DNA from: Pyricularia pennisetigena
Taxonomy: Eukaryota; Ascomycota; Sordariomycetes; Magnaporthales; Pyriculariaceae
Assembly: GCF_004337985.1 (NCBI RefSeq)
Contig: NC_043741.1
Coordinates: 6,387,302 to 6,451,301 of the forward strand
Reading direction: 5' to 3'
DNA: 64,000 nt
Of this stretch, positions 45,757 to 59,723 are shown piece after piece. A program made the translations under genes and the position numbers. The first letter of the stretch is position 1. The number at the start of each line of letters is the position of its first letter. The notes under the pieces were generated by a model, which saw only the letters and a list, made by a program, of their open reading frames with translations, made no database searches and was not told the DNA's origin.

Positions 45757-48700
45757 TGTATCGAACTTTTTTCTAGTATATCTGTTTTTTTTTTTTCCCC
45801 CTCAGCTACTGCAGCAAGCAAAACTTGGCATCTGGCAACCAACCTCCTCATCTCTCTCTTTTTTGTTTTTCTGCCAGTGGCTGAAAGCAAGCAAGTTGAA
45901 TCGACACCATCTTGCAAGCTCGATCTAGCCCCACGAGTTGTGTTCGCGAGATTGCAGATCTTTACTGCACCTTTACGAATTTGTCCCTCGTCAATGGCGC
46001 GGTGAGGAATATCTAGCTCGTCATTTCAAGAATGACGTACCCAACGCGTTGTACAGCCAGAGAATGTGCATACATGTGGCTCGGCCCTTATGTCCCTCCA
46101 CGGCGCACAGCTCACCCGCAAAGCAAAAGCGCAAAGGGAACAAAAAAAGAAAGAAAAAAAAAAGGCAGTCTTTTTTCCCTCCCTGCCATGACCCCGTTTG
46201 CCCACCGTCTTCACAGCATGCAGATAATACTTCCTGAAGCCGTCGACCAAGTCCTGGCGGATGGATGACTGGATTTTGTTAGGATCATGGGGGAGGGGGG
46301 GTCATGTCAATCTTGCCTCATCATAGCTGTCGATCTAGGGCGGTGGGGAGTTTGGGAACTCATATTGCTCGCCGTTGTATTTTTTTTTTCTTTTCCCTAA
46401 GGCTCGATGAGAGTCTGGATGCTGACCTTGCGGGGGGTCCTTTGGAAGCTGCGGACAGGCCTTGGCATGCCGCAACGCAAAAGGCCTGCCGCGTCCTCAG
46501 GCCGGTTCAAGAGAAGGAGAGAAACTAACAAAGAGAAAAAACCTGTTTTCCAGGTGTAACTATGCAAATCGTATGCAAGCCTAGCGCATATCGCATGTTG
46601 AGACAAAACTCGTTGGCTGTTGTGCGCTTGCAAAGATTGGAAGTACATCCATTCTGTGGGGTTCGTCGTTCCCTTGTTCGCAGCCATGGTAAAAAAAAAA
46701 AAATAAATGCACTCCGTTTTCCATCAGCAAACCAATGCCTAGATTGGAAGAGATAGGCGAGGTTGCTGACACCGTTGGAAGGGCGGGTATAACCCATGAA
46801 AATTGTGAGGGCGCTAGGTTCGCTTTTCCCAGGGGTCCTTATTTTACCTTGCGTCGCATGGAGATTGGATAAGGTTCATTTTTGCCAAATGAGGAAGGGC
46901 TGAAGGTCCGAGCTTCATGACCCATCCAAAACAGTGTTGTATATCAGGGGCGTTGGGTTGAAAAAGCATAGACAGAAAAGGAAAAGAATGAGACATGAGG
47001 AAAAAGTCTAGCACAGTAGGCCGTTCAAACGATGAATGACATGATATGCAAGACATGTCACTCCATCGTCCACAGATTTTCCCGATGTCAACTCCATTCT
47101 CCAAGCCGTGATTCCCGCACGCAAAAAGTACCCTGTTGCTTGCTGCATGTACTCGAATGGGCCCTTTGCGAGTACCAAGGTGCCATCGCCACACCTTGTT
47201 TTCACGACTTTACCAGCAGGTTCGTCGTGAGGTTCGACATCTTGGCTTGAGGCTGCTGCACATCTTGGGCTTTCTGTCAAGTGGGTATGGGCACCGGGCG
47301 GGCGGTTTGACGGGCTGGCGGGGAAGTGACAGAGAGAGAGAGAAAAAAAAAAAAAAAAAAAAAAAAAAGAGGCAAGAGAAGAAAAAGTAAAGTAAAAACA
47401 AGAAGCACTGAGTTATTACCACTGAAATCGATCATTGTTCTCCAGTTGTAAAGTCAATCCAACAATCCACAAATCCATAGACTCATAAAGTAGTATCCAG
47501 GGCTTCTGACCGCCAAACAGATTCGACCACTCAGGCAGAAGCGGACCTTTGTCGCCGCCGTGGGTCTTTCCATGCTTGGGGTGCCGCTTTGCCGGGCTAA
47601 GCAAGATATTCGCAGTAGCCTGCCCGGGTTAGGGTGGATAACGAATGGGCTGCCGCCCACATGTATTCACCACCAGTTTAGAAACGAAGTTGAATAATAA
47701 TAAGTCACATATGGAATTGATGGAACAGATGGTTGGTTTGCTTTATTGTCTACCTTAGTCGGTTGAAAGGGGAGATTGGTCTGTAGCCACCCCATTCTCC
47801 AAAACTGCCGGTGCCGGTGCCGGGTCTGGGTAGTCAAGTAGCGGCCGAGAGGGTTCATTTTTAATAATTTTGTCTCGGGGTATTCCCCTCTAATATCATC
47901 TCAGCGACAGCATGATACAGAGTACAGAGTAGACTCTCCAAACAGGGGCGTGGTTAGGGCAAGGAAACAGCTTGCACCGCGATCCAATTTCTACATGGGT
48001 CATCCCCGCTAATGGAACATAAACCGGTGCTTGAGGTGCACGTGGCCGTACAGAAAGCTCAGTGGAATATCCCACTCATATGTTTTTTGTCTTTTTTTAT
48101 TGCTGTTCTCTCGGAGATGTCGACTAATATTGAAACGGCAGCCCCGTCAGCCCGAGTGGTGGATCAAACTGCATTGTGAACCCTTTTTGAGCTACAGGTT
48201 TGGCGGGGTCCTATGACGTATTAGCGAATGTTAAGGTAACATTGGACGGAGCCAGGATGTGAGGTGATCTTGACCCCAGGGAACCACGCTGTCTATCTAT
48301 CTAACTTGGTATGGTCAAGCCCTGATTAAGCAGTTAGTTAGTCGGTGGACCCCTCCCCATTAAAACGGTGAACCAGTGAATCTATCCGGCCTAGATATGA
48401 AAGACAAACTACTACAGTAGGTGTCAGTGCAGCCCCCAAGGCAACTAAAACGGAGGGAGGGCTAGTCATTCGTTCTTTGCGAAGCCCGTTTTGGAACCCA
48501 AAGGGAAGGGAAGGGATTGGCGCCATGGAAACCAGGCTATACCAAACAATATCCCATTCAGAGCATTCTGACCCTGATGTATTTGTAGAAGGGTGACCAG
48601 CATCGTGAGGCCGAGGCTCCCAGTTCGATGGCTTGACGTCGCGGGACACGTGGATCTGAAAATTCTAGGTAATGTAGGCATGTTGTGCCCGTCGTGTTGT

Positions 48701-51700
48701 CAACCCCGAGAGAAGAAACAAAGCCAAGCAGAGCGGATCGGATCGATGAATTGTCTGAATTGTGTCATGCAACTGGGATTACCCTCCAAGTGAATGGGTA
48801 TTGTCGGAAGTCCCTAGCAATGATGAAATCCCTGAGGTGGTATGACTTCTGAGAACAATTTCGTGGTTCTCTTGCAGGTTCCGCACACAAATACTACGCG
48901 CCCACCTCTAAAAAGTAATCAGCGGGGTAAATTTGGAAGTCGGCCAGCTTGGCCGCAACGAGTACTGTTGAGACTGGGACGGACTTTTCGCGATCGGCGT
49001 GTCTGGAAGAGTCTAAAACTAAACAGCTGGGCCCAGTGGCTGGTAGTCGACGTCGTGAAGCGGGTTTGGCTTGGTGATGGATGCTCCAAGTTGCGTGAGA
49101 AAGAGAGGGGCTATGTACCCTTGGAGACCTAAAGTGGTGGGTTGGCCGCCATAGTAGCAAGCCTATCGCGTGCCGCCTTGGGGTTTAATTAGTACAACGG
49201 GAATCCGTGCGCTTTCGTGAAGAAAAGGAATGGGGCAGAGCGGCTGGTAGTACAATGACAAAACATACATCAATCAGAGGGCTTACTTACATGAGGGAAA
49301 ATAAAAAAGACGAAAAAACAACCCTTAAATCCAGTAATGGGTTATATAGTGCCTCCTGTGGCTATCGCTCGGCTGCCCATGGCCCTGCCCGGGAGATTGG
49401 TATGGTCCCTGCATTCTTGTTGCAGGACTTTCGGAACCTTCCATGGTCGGATTTTTGTTCTGTGGAGAAGAATATCAACAGCGCACAGATACGTAATCAA
49501 AGGCAGCCTGACGCCATGTTGTATAATGTAATTAATATGTATAGTAGGGGAAGGTCTCGAGGTCTTGGGGCGCCGTTTTTGATGTTGACCGACCACAGGT
49601 AGCTCACTGAATATCAAGCCCAAGTTACTCGGTGAGTTGCAGTCATCCATCGGGTTTTGAACCACTCAGGACAAGCGCGGGATTTGCGGAAAGATGCTGT
49701 CATGATGATATCAGTGCAGCTCCACAGGCTATATGCAAATTCGAGTAATATTGTAATCCGAATAATTTCTATGCAAGTCAAGCAGGAACACATGAGGTTT
49801 GAAAATAAATAATAATGAAAAGTACGAGAGCATCTGTGCGAAGACGCGATATGAATCAACTATATGAACGGCTTCTGGGGCAGGATGTTGAATGTTGTTC
49901 AACCAGAACCCCGTTGATTGTGGAGTGGATGGAGGTCGGACTCGTCGATCCGCAACAGGTAATTTTTGTATGAGGTCAAGTTTTGGATGGCGGCCATTGT
50001 CGCGCATCCTCGATTCAAAAGCAAGCTCGCCTGAAATGGTGGGCCCTAGGGGGTCACGCCTCTTTTGTATGGAAGGCGGGGCTATAAGAAGATGAGGTAG
50101 GCACTGCGTACACCTCTAGGGTATGAACAGACAGAGTCTGTAAAGGTTAATGAAGAATTTTGAAATGACAGCGAGCACAACAAAAGAATGGGGCAATCGT
50201 CAAAAGGCTCAATTTTTTGGCAGTGAATCAAAAGTAAAAGCATGGAGAAAAAACTGGTTTAGTTGGGAATTCATTTTATTTGGATTAAAGATTCCCTTGT
50301 TCTTTGCCAAAGTTTATTTTTCTCGATCTTCCAGGTTTCAACCGACAGGCATTTGAAAGTCTCAGGTTTTTTTTTTTTTTTGGTTTTTTTTCTATTGAGA
50401 ATGAAAATGCTTTGTCAGCCACCGTTAAAAAGGAAAACCTAGACCCCAGAGTCTACTACGTAGTTCCTATGCGCTCGCATACAGTAGACCCAAAGAGACA
50501 CTAACTCAACTTGAGCATACCGCCAAGAACAAGGAACAGGGTAAAATTCCCCTCCCGCGTTTCCATCTCTTTTTTAAATTTTTTATTCTTTCTGTGCGCT
50601 CTATCTCTGTGCATCTATCGGTAGTATCCGATATCGCGTTTTCTCGTGTGGACTTTCCGGATCAAATTCCCTCTAACGTTGTCCCGCTTTCCCGCGCACA
50701 CGGTTCGACCTGGCACAGTTGACCGTTTTCCGGCACCACGTCCGTCCCATTGCGCTGCGTTCGTTCGCTGGCCCTGCCAGCCGCTCACGACCAAGGTAGG
50801 CCTACCCACCTTACCTTCCCGACCTGGCCTGTCCTTGGACTACCGTATACCGACCGACCTTGCTTTCTTTCAACACACCCCCCGTGAACTCCGCACCCTG
50901 ACTTCACTGCCCGCCGTGATCCCTTGATTTTTTAATCTTTTTTTTATTTTTTTACTCTTGTCAAAGCCCTTTTCCTACGAAATACAGTACAGCTCCTAAT
51001 CTCCCTTACTGCAACCCCTCGGCATAGCCATATCTCTTAGCTTCGTCTCCCTGCTGATCGACCAGTTGTGTTTGCCGGGCTCCCCGACAGCCTACCCACA
51101 CTTGGTACTTTTGCGAAGTAGCTTCGCAGTTGTAGCCCCCGTCGATCGGTTACTTGTCCGACAACTGCCTTGCCTTGCTCAGATCAACTAGTCGCCAACA
51201 GGGCCTTACCCCGGCTCATTGCTTCCTTCCCATATCGGCGACTGCTCTCCCGTTCCCGGCTCGGAAGTAGTTTGTATCGTCCACACATACCTACCTGGCG
51301 GCGACCCTCGCAATTCTGCCATCCCCCTCACTACCCAGGTAATCAGCCCTCACTGTCAAGTCAGACCCGTGGCCAACACCTAACCCGGACACTCGCTTCG
51401 AAATACGTAGTAAGTGTTGAAGTTGAACTGTTACTTTGCTTCATCTCTGCTTTTCTCGTTTTGTTTCTGCCTTGTGATTTGGTTGCCGCGGCGCTTGGCC
51501 ACTGGTGCTCAAAGGGTTTGCTTTGCTGGCTGGGTGGAGGGTTGTGATGTGAGGTCTAAAAGCAGTGGTTGAAGTACCTGAACGGTGGTGACCATCCCAT
51601 CCTCTGTGCGAAGATCCGCACGAATCTGTCCCAGATCGGCATGAGCATGGAACTTTTTCCTTAGTTGTTTGCGTCTGCCAAGAATTCACATCTTTACGGC

Positions 51701-52604
51701 TGTTTAAGGTCAGAGGAGGAGGGGAGAAAACAAAGTCGTGGGTCGGTGTGAAGTGTGCTTTTCTTTTATCCATTTTTTTAAGCCGCTCACCTCCTGTCCC
51801 CTTACCCCTTTACCTACCTACCTACTTCATACCTGGTTGATTCTGACCCCTACAGCATCCTACTATCGCTCCACTTGCCTCTCTTACCGACGTCTCTGGC
51901 CATTACATTACACTATTATATTGAACCTGGTCACGCGCATCCTCTTGACTCCATCTCTGCCTTTGCGATATCCCAGTCTTCCTTCCCACCCCCCCAAAAA
52001 AAAAACAAACCCACACATACTTACCTACTACGCATCAGGGTTCTATTTTTCCTCGTTATCTTTCGTTCGAAGCATCTCGATCGACTTCATTTTTGATCTG
52101 CAAGTCATTTCTATATATTCTTCTTTGCTGTACTGGACCACTTCCAGTGAACTGTCACGCCAGTGCAGTGCAAGTTTGTATACATCAGTCCCTGGGGGGG
52201 TTTGCTAGCAGAACGTACACGATGTACTCTGTAAAGGACTCTGAAAAGGTCAGGTCAAAATTAGTTTGAGAAGCAAGCGAGCCTAGCATTTGTGCCCTGC
52301 TCCAGAGTCTTGGAGCCTATCTGCCTTGTCCCCTTCCCTCCCCCACCTCCTCAGTTACTTTTTTTTTGCTGTGTAAACAAGCGTTATCACTTATTTCACC
52401 CGAATTTTGCTGGGAAAAAGATAACAAAATCAGCCTGGGGAATTTCCATATCTCTGGGTAAACGAATACTTCTCTCCCTATGCCAGACTCTTGTCCGATT
52501 ATACCATTCTGAACTCATTTTCATGCCAAACATGCATATCAAAAATCCTGCTTCGCTAGCCATTCTAGGAGTGAAGGCTTGATCACTGGACTTTACGCTT
52601 CCCA
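45757..52604. other. 6.8-kb interval without recognisable genes
   Basis: No open frame here has protein-like composition or a known motif, and no tRNA or rRNA was seen. It holds an A26 run at 47343-47368. From about 50,560 to 52,100 the plus strand becomes strongly pyrimidine-rich with several donor-like (GGTAGGC near 50793, GGTAATC near 51338) and acceptor-like sequences. This could be a spliced 5' leader of the downstream YPD1-type gene; that is inference only. Confidence 0.45.
47343..47368 (+). repeat. A26 homopolymer
   Basis: Twenty-six consecutive A residues preceded by a GA-rich run, inside the gene-free interval. Confidence 0.9.
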
Positions 52605-53215
52605 ATGATGGTCATGGAGACGAGGGCCAGATTTCTGACAAAACATTGCCTAGAGCAGTCCGATCCCGAAGAAAACACCGACAAGATGCCCGACTTTGGA
52701 GCCCATGTCGACAGCACGACATTCGAACAGATCCTGGAGATGGACGAAGATGAGGCCGAAAGGGATTTCAGCAAACCTTTAGTCATGGGATTCTTTGAAC
52801 AGGCAGAGGAGACTTTTGAAAAAATGGACCAGGAACTGTAAGTTGCATCAACCTCCTCTTCAGAGCATCTCGTGGCCACCCCCTATCTGAAATTTGTATT
52901 TTTTGGCTGCAAGCCTTGACATCAACATATATTTGCTAACTAAACGCCTATCAACATAGGGAAAACCATAACTTGAAAGAACTTTCTAGCCTTGGCCACT
53001 TCCTCAAGGGTTCATCCGCTACACTGGGCTTTACAAAGGTCAAGGATAGCTGCCAAGTGATTCAGCAGTATGGAAACAAACTCAAACTAGACGGAACTGA
53101 GGAGCCAAGTGAGGATGTGTGCTATGAGAAGATCAAAAAAGCACTTGCGGACGCCAAGAAGGATATGGAAAGTTTGAAGAAACTTCTCAATGAGTTTTTC
53201 GTGATCGACCCCTAG
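52605..53215 (+). CDS. YPD1: Histidine-containing phosphotransfer protein (YPD1/HPT1 type)
   Basis: This relay protein carries phosphate from sensor histidine kinases to the response regulators Ssk1 and Skn7, upstream of the osmotic-stress MAP kinase. Exons 52605-52837 and 52960-53215 give 162 aa. The HPt four-helix bundle is clear: TFEQILEMDEDEAERDFSK, FFEQAEETFEKMDQEL, ENHNLKELSSLGHFLKGSSATLG with the phospho-acceptor His in GHFLKGS, and VKDSCQVIQQYG. The intron falls before ENHNL. The first 27 residues before MPDFGAHVD do not look conserved, and CTGAC...CATTGCCTAG (52635-52652) resembles an intron end. The true start may therefore sit in an upstream exon, or at the Met of MPDFGAHVD. Confidence 0.93.
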
Positions 53216-54375
53216 ATTCAAGCAGATCAAAGGGAAGACAGGCCTCGCATCCAGTTGCTGAAGAGGTCGCTGTCGCTGGCACATCCTGAAGACCGCATTT
53301 GCTCCCCGAAGTTGCAGCATTAGAAACGAGGGCTGTTTCGAGGGGAGCTCGGCGCCGAGGACCAAAGCTGGCATGGTTTGGAGAGGCGGGAAGGAGGTGG
53401 AAGGAAATCAAGGACTCTATGCGAGAGAGTCGTCAAAGACTTTTTGGGTGGCTTTACCATTCCGCGAGCTCGGTTGTTGCAATTCAGCGTCATTCGTTTA
53501 TCCTTTGTTATCATTCAACCGATTACATGGCTCCAGGGGAAATATCACAGTGGCACCACACACGGCCCGCCGTGATTTTTTTTCACGTCAATAAGTGGCT
53601 TGTTCATTTTTGGTGGGAAACGATAATAATGGTTCTGGGCACGGCATTGACTCTTTGGTCGCTCAGAATCTTTAGAGCTACATTTGGTTAGGACTACCTA
53701 GATACTTATATACTTGCGAAGAGTATCGGATGACACTCGGAATGTAAGTTAATTCCATGGCTGGGGCAAGTTTAGATGGCGTTGCTTTGCCAGAACTTGC
53801 GAGAAGAGAAAGTCCTCAAGATTAGAAGAAGAAGAAGAAAAAAAGCGGCAAAGAGACGAGCACAATTCAAAAGCTTCTGTAGCTGCTGTGCTTTAGAAAA
53901 GGGCCAAAAGGTCATTCATTCATTCTTTCTTTAACGTTTCTCAACTTGTGAGATGATAGTACAAAACGAAGAATGTGCCCAGTGCGATCACCCATTGGAT
54001 GGATCCGCTATTCCAAGTGACCCCGGTATAGCACCCGGCAGGGCGGACAAGGGTAGTCTCCTTGACTGCCCGCGTTCTCAATGCTACCCCTCCAAGCTCC
54101 CGGGTCGCGGATCTTGAGCTCCAAAATTTCACATCTGCCGCGCCTCATGCAGCTTTGCGCCTCGTTGGACTTTGCCTCATACGAGAAGAGAGAAAAACTA
54201 ACATACGCACAAACTCTTACTGGCAAGCTTGATTTGATACCAATTGCCCGATTTTGGCTCAACCAGTCTGCCGGTCAAGCTTTCTCAGACTCCCCAACGT
54301 TCCACACCGGGGCCGGCGCATCGGCGCGGGCCAGCCTCAACTTTCAGTAACTAGAAGCCCAAACGACTGCCCAGC
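53216..54375. other. Intergenic, no gene recognised
   Basis: This lies between YPD1 and ELP1, both on the plus strand. A 130-aa frame at 53299-53691 runs through the YPD1 3' flank without a recognisable domain. Confidence 0.4.
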
Positions 54376-57300
54376 ATGCGCAACCTGCGAAATATCCGAT
54401 ACGATGTATGCCAAACAGACTTGGACGTTACGGCGACGTGCTGGGATGCCGGAAGCGACGACATTCTTGTAACTTTCGGTCCCACAGAAGCAGACTCCAA
54501 CATCACGTTGGCAAGGATTAGCGATGAGCCTGGGTCAAGTCGCCTGTAAGTTCTCCCTTACAGAGTATGTAGACTGCCTTGCGCCGACGGGAATTTCCTG
54601 GTGCGGAAGCATCCTGACTGACTGTGCTTTTCGTCTGCTACCTTGCCATCTGCAGAAAATGCGTCACGGTTGCCTCTTGGGAAGCACCAAGCCCGCACCC
54701 AGATATTCCATTCGACCACGTCGTCAGTCTGCACCACTTCAGCGACAATGCCATGACATGCCTGGTCCTTTCTGGGGGAGATGTCGTCACAGTACAGGAG
54801 GACCAATATGCCACCACACCCGGAGCCGCCCACATTGAGATTGCTGGCTCCATCGACGCCGGCATCGCTGCGGCGCGTTGGTCCTACGACGATGAACTGC
54901 TCGTCCTCGCAACCAAAGCAGACACTGTGATATTCATGAGCCGCAGCTTTGACGCCATCGCCGAGGTGACCATGACGGCGGAAGACCTCCAGGCCTCTAA
55001 ACACGTCTCAGTCGGCTGGGGCAAGAAGGAAACACAGTTCCAGGGCAAGGGAGCAAAGGCGCTACGGGATCCTACCATACCTGAGAAGGTGGACCAGGGC
55101 TTGCCGAGCCCCCTGGAAGATTCCAGCACTACCATCAGCTGGCGAGAGGACGGTGCGTATGTTGCAATCAACAGCGTCCAGGCGGGCTCGCGCAGGGTCA
55201 TCCGGGTCTATACAAGAGAAGGGGTATTGGATAGCGCGAGTGAGCCGGTTGACTGTCTGGAGGGAAGCCTGAGCTGGAGGCCGTCAGGCAACTTGGTCGC
55301 CGGAATACAGCGACTCTCCGATCGGGTAGACGTTGTCTTCTTTGAGAGGAACGGCTTGAGACACGGCCAATTCACCCTGCGCTTTCCCCCTGAGCTGCCG
55401 AGCACCAACATACCCATAAATCTCGAATGGAACCCAGACTCGACTGTCCTTGCCGTGAGCTTTGGTGACACTGTTCAGCTGTGGACTATGGGCAACTATC
55501 ACTGGTATCTGAAGCAAGAAGTAAGATGTGCCTCAACGTGCTTCAGGCCGTCTTGGCATCCAGAAAAGCCCATGCGACTCTCTTTTGGTGCTAAGAGTAA
55601 GTTGGACTATGTTTCCGGGCTGAGGTGGCATTATCTGCGTATTCGGTGTGCATGGAGCTGACAGTTTACTTGTAGAATCTGTGGCCGACACCGAATGGGT
55701 ATTCTATACGTCAAGGGGCTCTCTGCTCCCTCCCCATGATTATGGTGCGGTTGCAGTCGTCGATGGAAACAAGGTCAAGATAACACCGTTTTGCACCGCA
55801 ACAATACCACCTCCTATGGCCATGTTTGAGCTTGAAGCCACGACAAGTGTTGTAGACGTTGCCTTCACGCCTGACAATTCACATATGGCAGTGCTGCACC
55901 ACACAGGCGTGGATGTATATGAATGGCAGACCAAGGCTGGGAGATCATTATGCCCGAAGCAAGCGATTCAAGTCCCATTAAATGCAGCTGGCCCGCAAGA
56001 TCTTACTTCACCTTTGCAAGTGGCCATGTCGAGCGCGGAGGATCTTGCTTTGCTAAGTGTAAAGAGCGGTAAATCGCTTGCTTCGATTTATAAGCTCGCA
56101 TCTGAGAAGCCGGAATTACTTTATGAGCTTGACGCACAGGGGTTTTCCGGATTCGTTTCCTCTTCCACAGCCCCGTTATTACCATGTATACAGGATCGCT
56201 CGGGGAAGCTCCTACAACCTTGTGCAGAGGGCCAAACATTGCTTCCCGTCAAGTTCTCCACCCAACTCCCCTGGGCAGAAATTCTCCTGCATGACGACAG
56301 CACCCTGGCTGTAGGGATGTCGAGAGGTGGGCAGCTCTACGCAAACACTCGATTGCTCGCCAAGAACTGTACATCTTTTGTTGTTACGGGGGATCACCTG
56401 ATATTCACGACAACCAACCACTTTTTAAAGCTGGTGCATCTGACTGGTGTCGAAGGTTTGTTCTAGTCGCCACTCTCTTGTCATTGTTTGTTTTGGCAAA
56501 CACACCTCGCTTTCCTGAGCTGAACTGACACTGAGGAATTAGCAGAGCTCGAGGTACCGGCAGATGATCCAGAGGTTGATGAAAGATGTCGAAGCATCGA
56601 GCGAGGCGCAAGGCTCGTAACGGCTATACCCAGCAACATGAATGTAGTTCTCCAGATGCCGAGGGGCAACCTCGAGACAATATTCCCTAGAGCAATGGTG
56701 GTTGCGGGGATCCGCCAGCTCATCAACGACAAGAACTACGCGAGAGCCTTTTCATATTGCCGGACGCAAAGGGTTGATATGAACATACTCTATGACCACA
56801 GGCCGGAGCAGTTTCTTGCCAACGTGGGTCTCTTCTTGGACCAGCTGGCTGACACCAGCTACATTGACCTGTTTCTCTCATCCCTCAGGTATGTTTTTTT
56901 TTTTTTTTTTTTTTTTTTTTTTCCTTTCGTTCTCCAAAGCTCGATGTTGTTCTGTTCACACACGAGGCTAACTGAACATACTTGAATGTTAAGGGAGGAG
57001 GATGTCACTCAAACAATGTACAAGGACACAAAGAAATCGAAGCTTGCATGGGCTCCTTCTTCAGCTCCCTCCCCATCTCACGAAAACCCACTGGCTGCAT
57101 CACTTTCCGACCCAAAGTCATCCAAGGTCAATACCGTTTGCGATGCTGTGCTAAAAGAACTGGAAGCCAGGAACTCAGCAAGTCTCCAAAACATAATAAC
57201 GGCTCACGTCTGCAAAAACCCTCCTGCCCTAGATGATGGGTTGACCGTTATTGCGGGACTTATGAAGGAGAACGAGGCCCTCGCAGAGAAGGCGGTCGAG

Positions 57301-58683
57301 CACATTTGTTTCCTGGTGGATGTCAACCGGTTATATGACAATGCTCTGGGCCTGTACAATCTCGAATTGGCTCTGCTTGTAGCTCAGCAATCTCAGCGCG
57401 ATCCCCGAGAGTACCTGCCTTTCGTGCAGAGTCTTCATCAACTTTCGCAACTGCGACGCTGCTTCACCATCGACGATCACCTTGGAAATCGCGAAAAGGC
57501 TCTTGGACATCTCAAGGCCGATAACGACTTTGAGGCCGTTAAGGATTATGCGGTCAGGCATAGCCTCTACCAAACCGCCCTGGGTCTGTATCGGTACGAA
57601 GCTGAGCAGTCGCGCACATTGATGGCACTGTACGCCGAATACCTCGAGTCAAACTCCAAGAACCGAGAGGCCGGATTGGCTTATGAGGCCCTAGGCAAAT
57701 TCGCCGAAGCGACGGGTTGCTATCGTGCAGCTGGCCCGTCATCCTGGCGCGAATGTCTGGCAGCAGCACAAAAGCAGCAGCCGCCGCCAGCGCAGGGTAG
57801 CTTGGCTGAGCTTGCCGAGTCCTTGGCCGACGCTTTGAACGAAGCCAAGGACTATGTGGGAGCAGCGACCATCCACAGAGACTTCCTGAACGACCCGGCC
57901 ACAGCCATCCAGCTCCTGTGCAAGGGTTCCCTCTTCGCAGACGCAATGCTGCTGGCTGCCACGAACAGCCAGGCCGGCCTCGACGGTGAGGTGGACAGTG
58001 GTATGACGGAAGCCTTCGCCTCCTCGACCGAGCTCCTGGCGGACTGTAAAGCACAGCTCAAGGCCCAGGTCCCTCGCATCCTAGATCTCCGCCGCAAAGC
58101 AGCCGAGGATCCGCTAGGGTTCTACGAAGGTGAACGGCCTGGCGGTGGCGACGGCGATGTGCCCGATGACGTCTCGGTCGCAGCCAGCTCGCGGCTCAGC
58201 ACAAGCGCGAGCCTTTTCACGCGCTACACGGGCAAGGAGGGCAGTATCGGCACGGCCGGGACCGGGGTCAGTCGGGCGACGCACAAGAACCGCAAGCGCG
58301 AGGAGAAGAAGCGCGCCAGGGGACGCAAGGGCACTGTCTATGAGGAAGAGTACCTCGTAAACAGCACACGGCGGCTCATCGAGCGGGTCAACTCGGTCGG
58401 TGCCGAGATCGAGGCCCTCGTCGCGGGGCTGTTTAGGCGCGGGATGCTTGAACAGGCCAGGGCCGTGGAGGCCTTGTTGGCCGAGGTGGTTGAGGGATGC
58501 CGGCTTGCCGTACAGCAGGTGTGGTCCGGCAGTGAGGTGAAGGCTGCTGACGGACATCAGCAACAGAACGGCCAAGGGGCGACGGGTGGAGATGCCGTGC
58601 TGGAGGCTGCGATGGAGGCTAGAGTGGCTAAGCAGGAGCCTCCTTTGTTACCTACATTCCAGCGATTATCTTTACTGGGGTAG
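54376..58683 (+). CDS. ELP1: Elongator complex subunit 1 (IKI3/ELP1)
   Basis: This is the scaffold of the Elongator complex, which modifies wobble uridines in tRNA. Exons 54376-54545, 54656-55596, 55676-56455, 56546-56888 and 56994-58683 close to 1307 aa, the usual length. It starts MRNLRNIRYDV. The N-terminal half is WD40-like (for example ASWEAPSPHPDIPFDHVVS, ISWREDGAYVAIN, LSWRPSGNLVAGIQ, NLEWNPDSTVLAVSF). The C-terminal half is helical TPR-like (NILYDHRPEQFLANVGLFLDQL, EKALGHLKADNDFEAVKDYAV, YEALGKFAEATGCYRAAG). The basic tRNA-binding stretch THKNRKREEKKRARGRKG (about residue 1175) precedes the C-terminal dimerisation helices. The fourth intron has a T29 run directly after its GTATG donor. 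Confidence 0.95.
56894..56922 (+). repeat. T29 homopolymer in ELP1 intron 4
   Basis: Twenty-nine T residues begin six bases into the intron, next to the donor site. Confidence 0.9.
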
Positions 58684-58954
58684 ATGAGCCATTGCCGACT
58701 TTGAACTCTCAATACCTACCGGCAACTGGGTCTCCCTCCGCATCTTAAAACGCTTCTCAACAAAGGTACAAACTTGTACAATGTCTGAAGTATTGCCGAG
58801 GCTATATTAGTGCGCACGATGCCAATGAGGGTGGTATATATGTTCTAATATTCGGTTGTGTATACAGTAGTTAAACATGGCTTTTTGGTAAAAAGAACAT
58901 CTATTTTTAGTGTACAAAGCTCCGTAGCACCGGCGGCTTGACCTCATCCAGCGT

Positions 58955-59684
58955 CTATTCCTTGATGGGAATGTCCTGAACAGCTTGCGCCAGCTCCTCA
59001 ATCGAGACACTCGTAGGCTCGGGGGCGATGGCTTCCTTGGAAAGAGGATAGGCCCGGTTCCTGGCCATGATTTCTCCAATCTTGGCCAGCATCTCATCCG
59101 TAAGCTCCGGTGCAGGTTGAGCGGCCCTGATCTCCCTCTGCTTTTTGTTGTACTCCTGCAAAGGTGTGAGCATGGACTCGCCCATCTTGTTCCTGGCCTT
59201 CTTGGCGTCGATCTCAGCCTGCTTCTTGGCGAGGTACTCGTCGGTGTGGCGGGTGCGGAACTTGGAGTACTTGTCGCGGAGCTCGTCGATGACGGACTCG
59301 GGCATGGGCGGCACCGTCAGCGTGGGGACCCAGGTCTTCTTCTCGACGTCGATGCGGAGCGTGTCAACGGGTTGGTCTTCGTGGACGGTGGGCGGCGTCT
59401 TGGGCCAAGGGATCTTCATGTTCAGGCCAGGTACCATCCGGTACCAGGTGCTCTTTCGCGTGGGCCGGTCGTGGTAGAAGCCTCCGGCTACCAGGTTCTT
59501 GATGATGACATCCTTGAACTCGCCCGTCTTGGGGTCTGGTATCGGGTGGACCAGCCGGACGGCGGACACGGGCATGGCGGATGGCATGGTGATGACAGGC
59601 TGGCCCTGGGCCATTCTCTCTACAAAGGATGGAACTCGGACGTTGATCTATATCGTATACTCTTGTTAGTTTAAAGAGGACTGG

Positions 59685-59723
<39 letters not shown>

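Noticed and set aside
53299..53691. A 130-codon frame downstream of YPD1 with hydrophobic residues near its end
   Set aside because: It sits in the 3' flank, has mixed low-quality composition and shows no domain or splice continuation.
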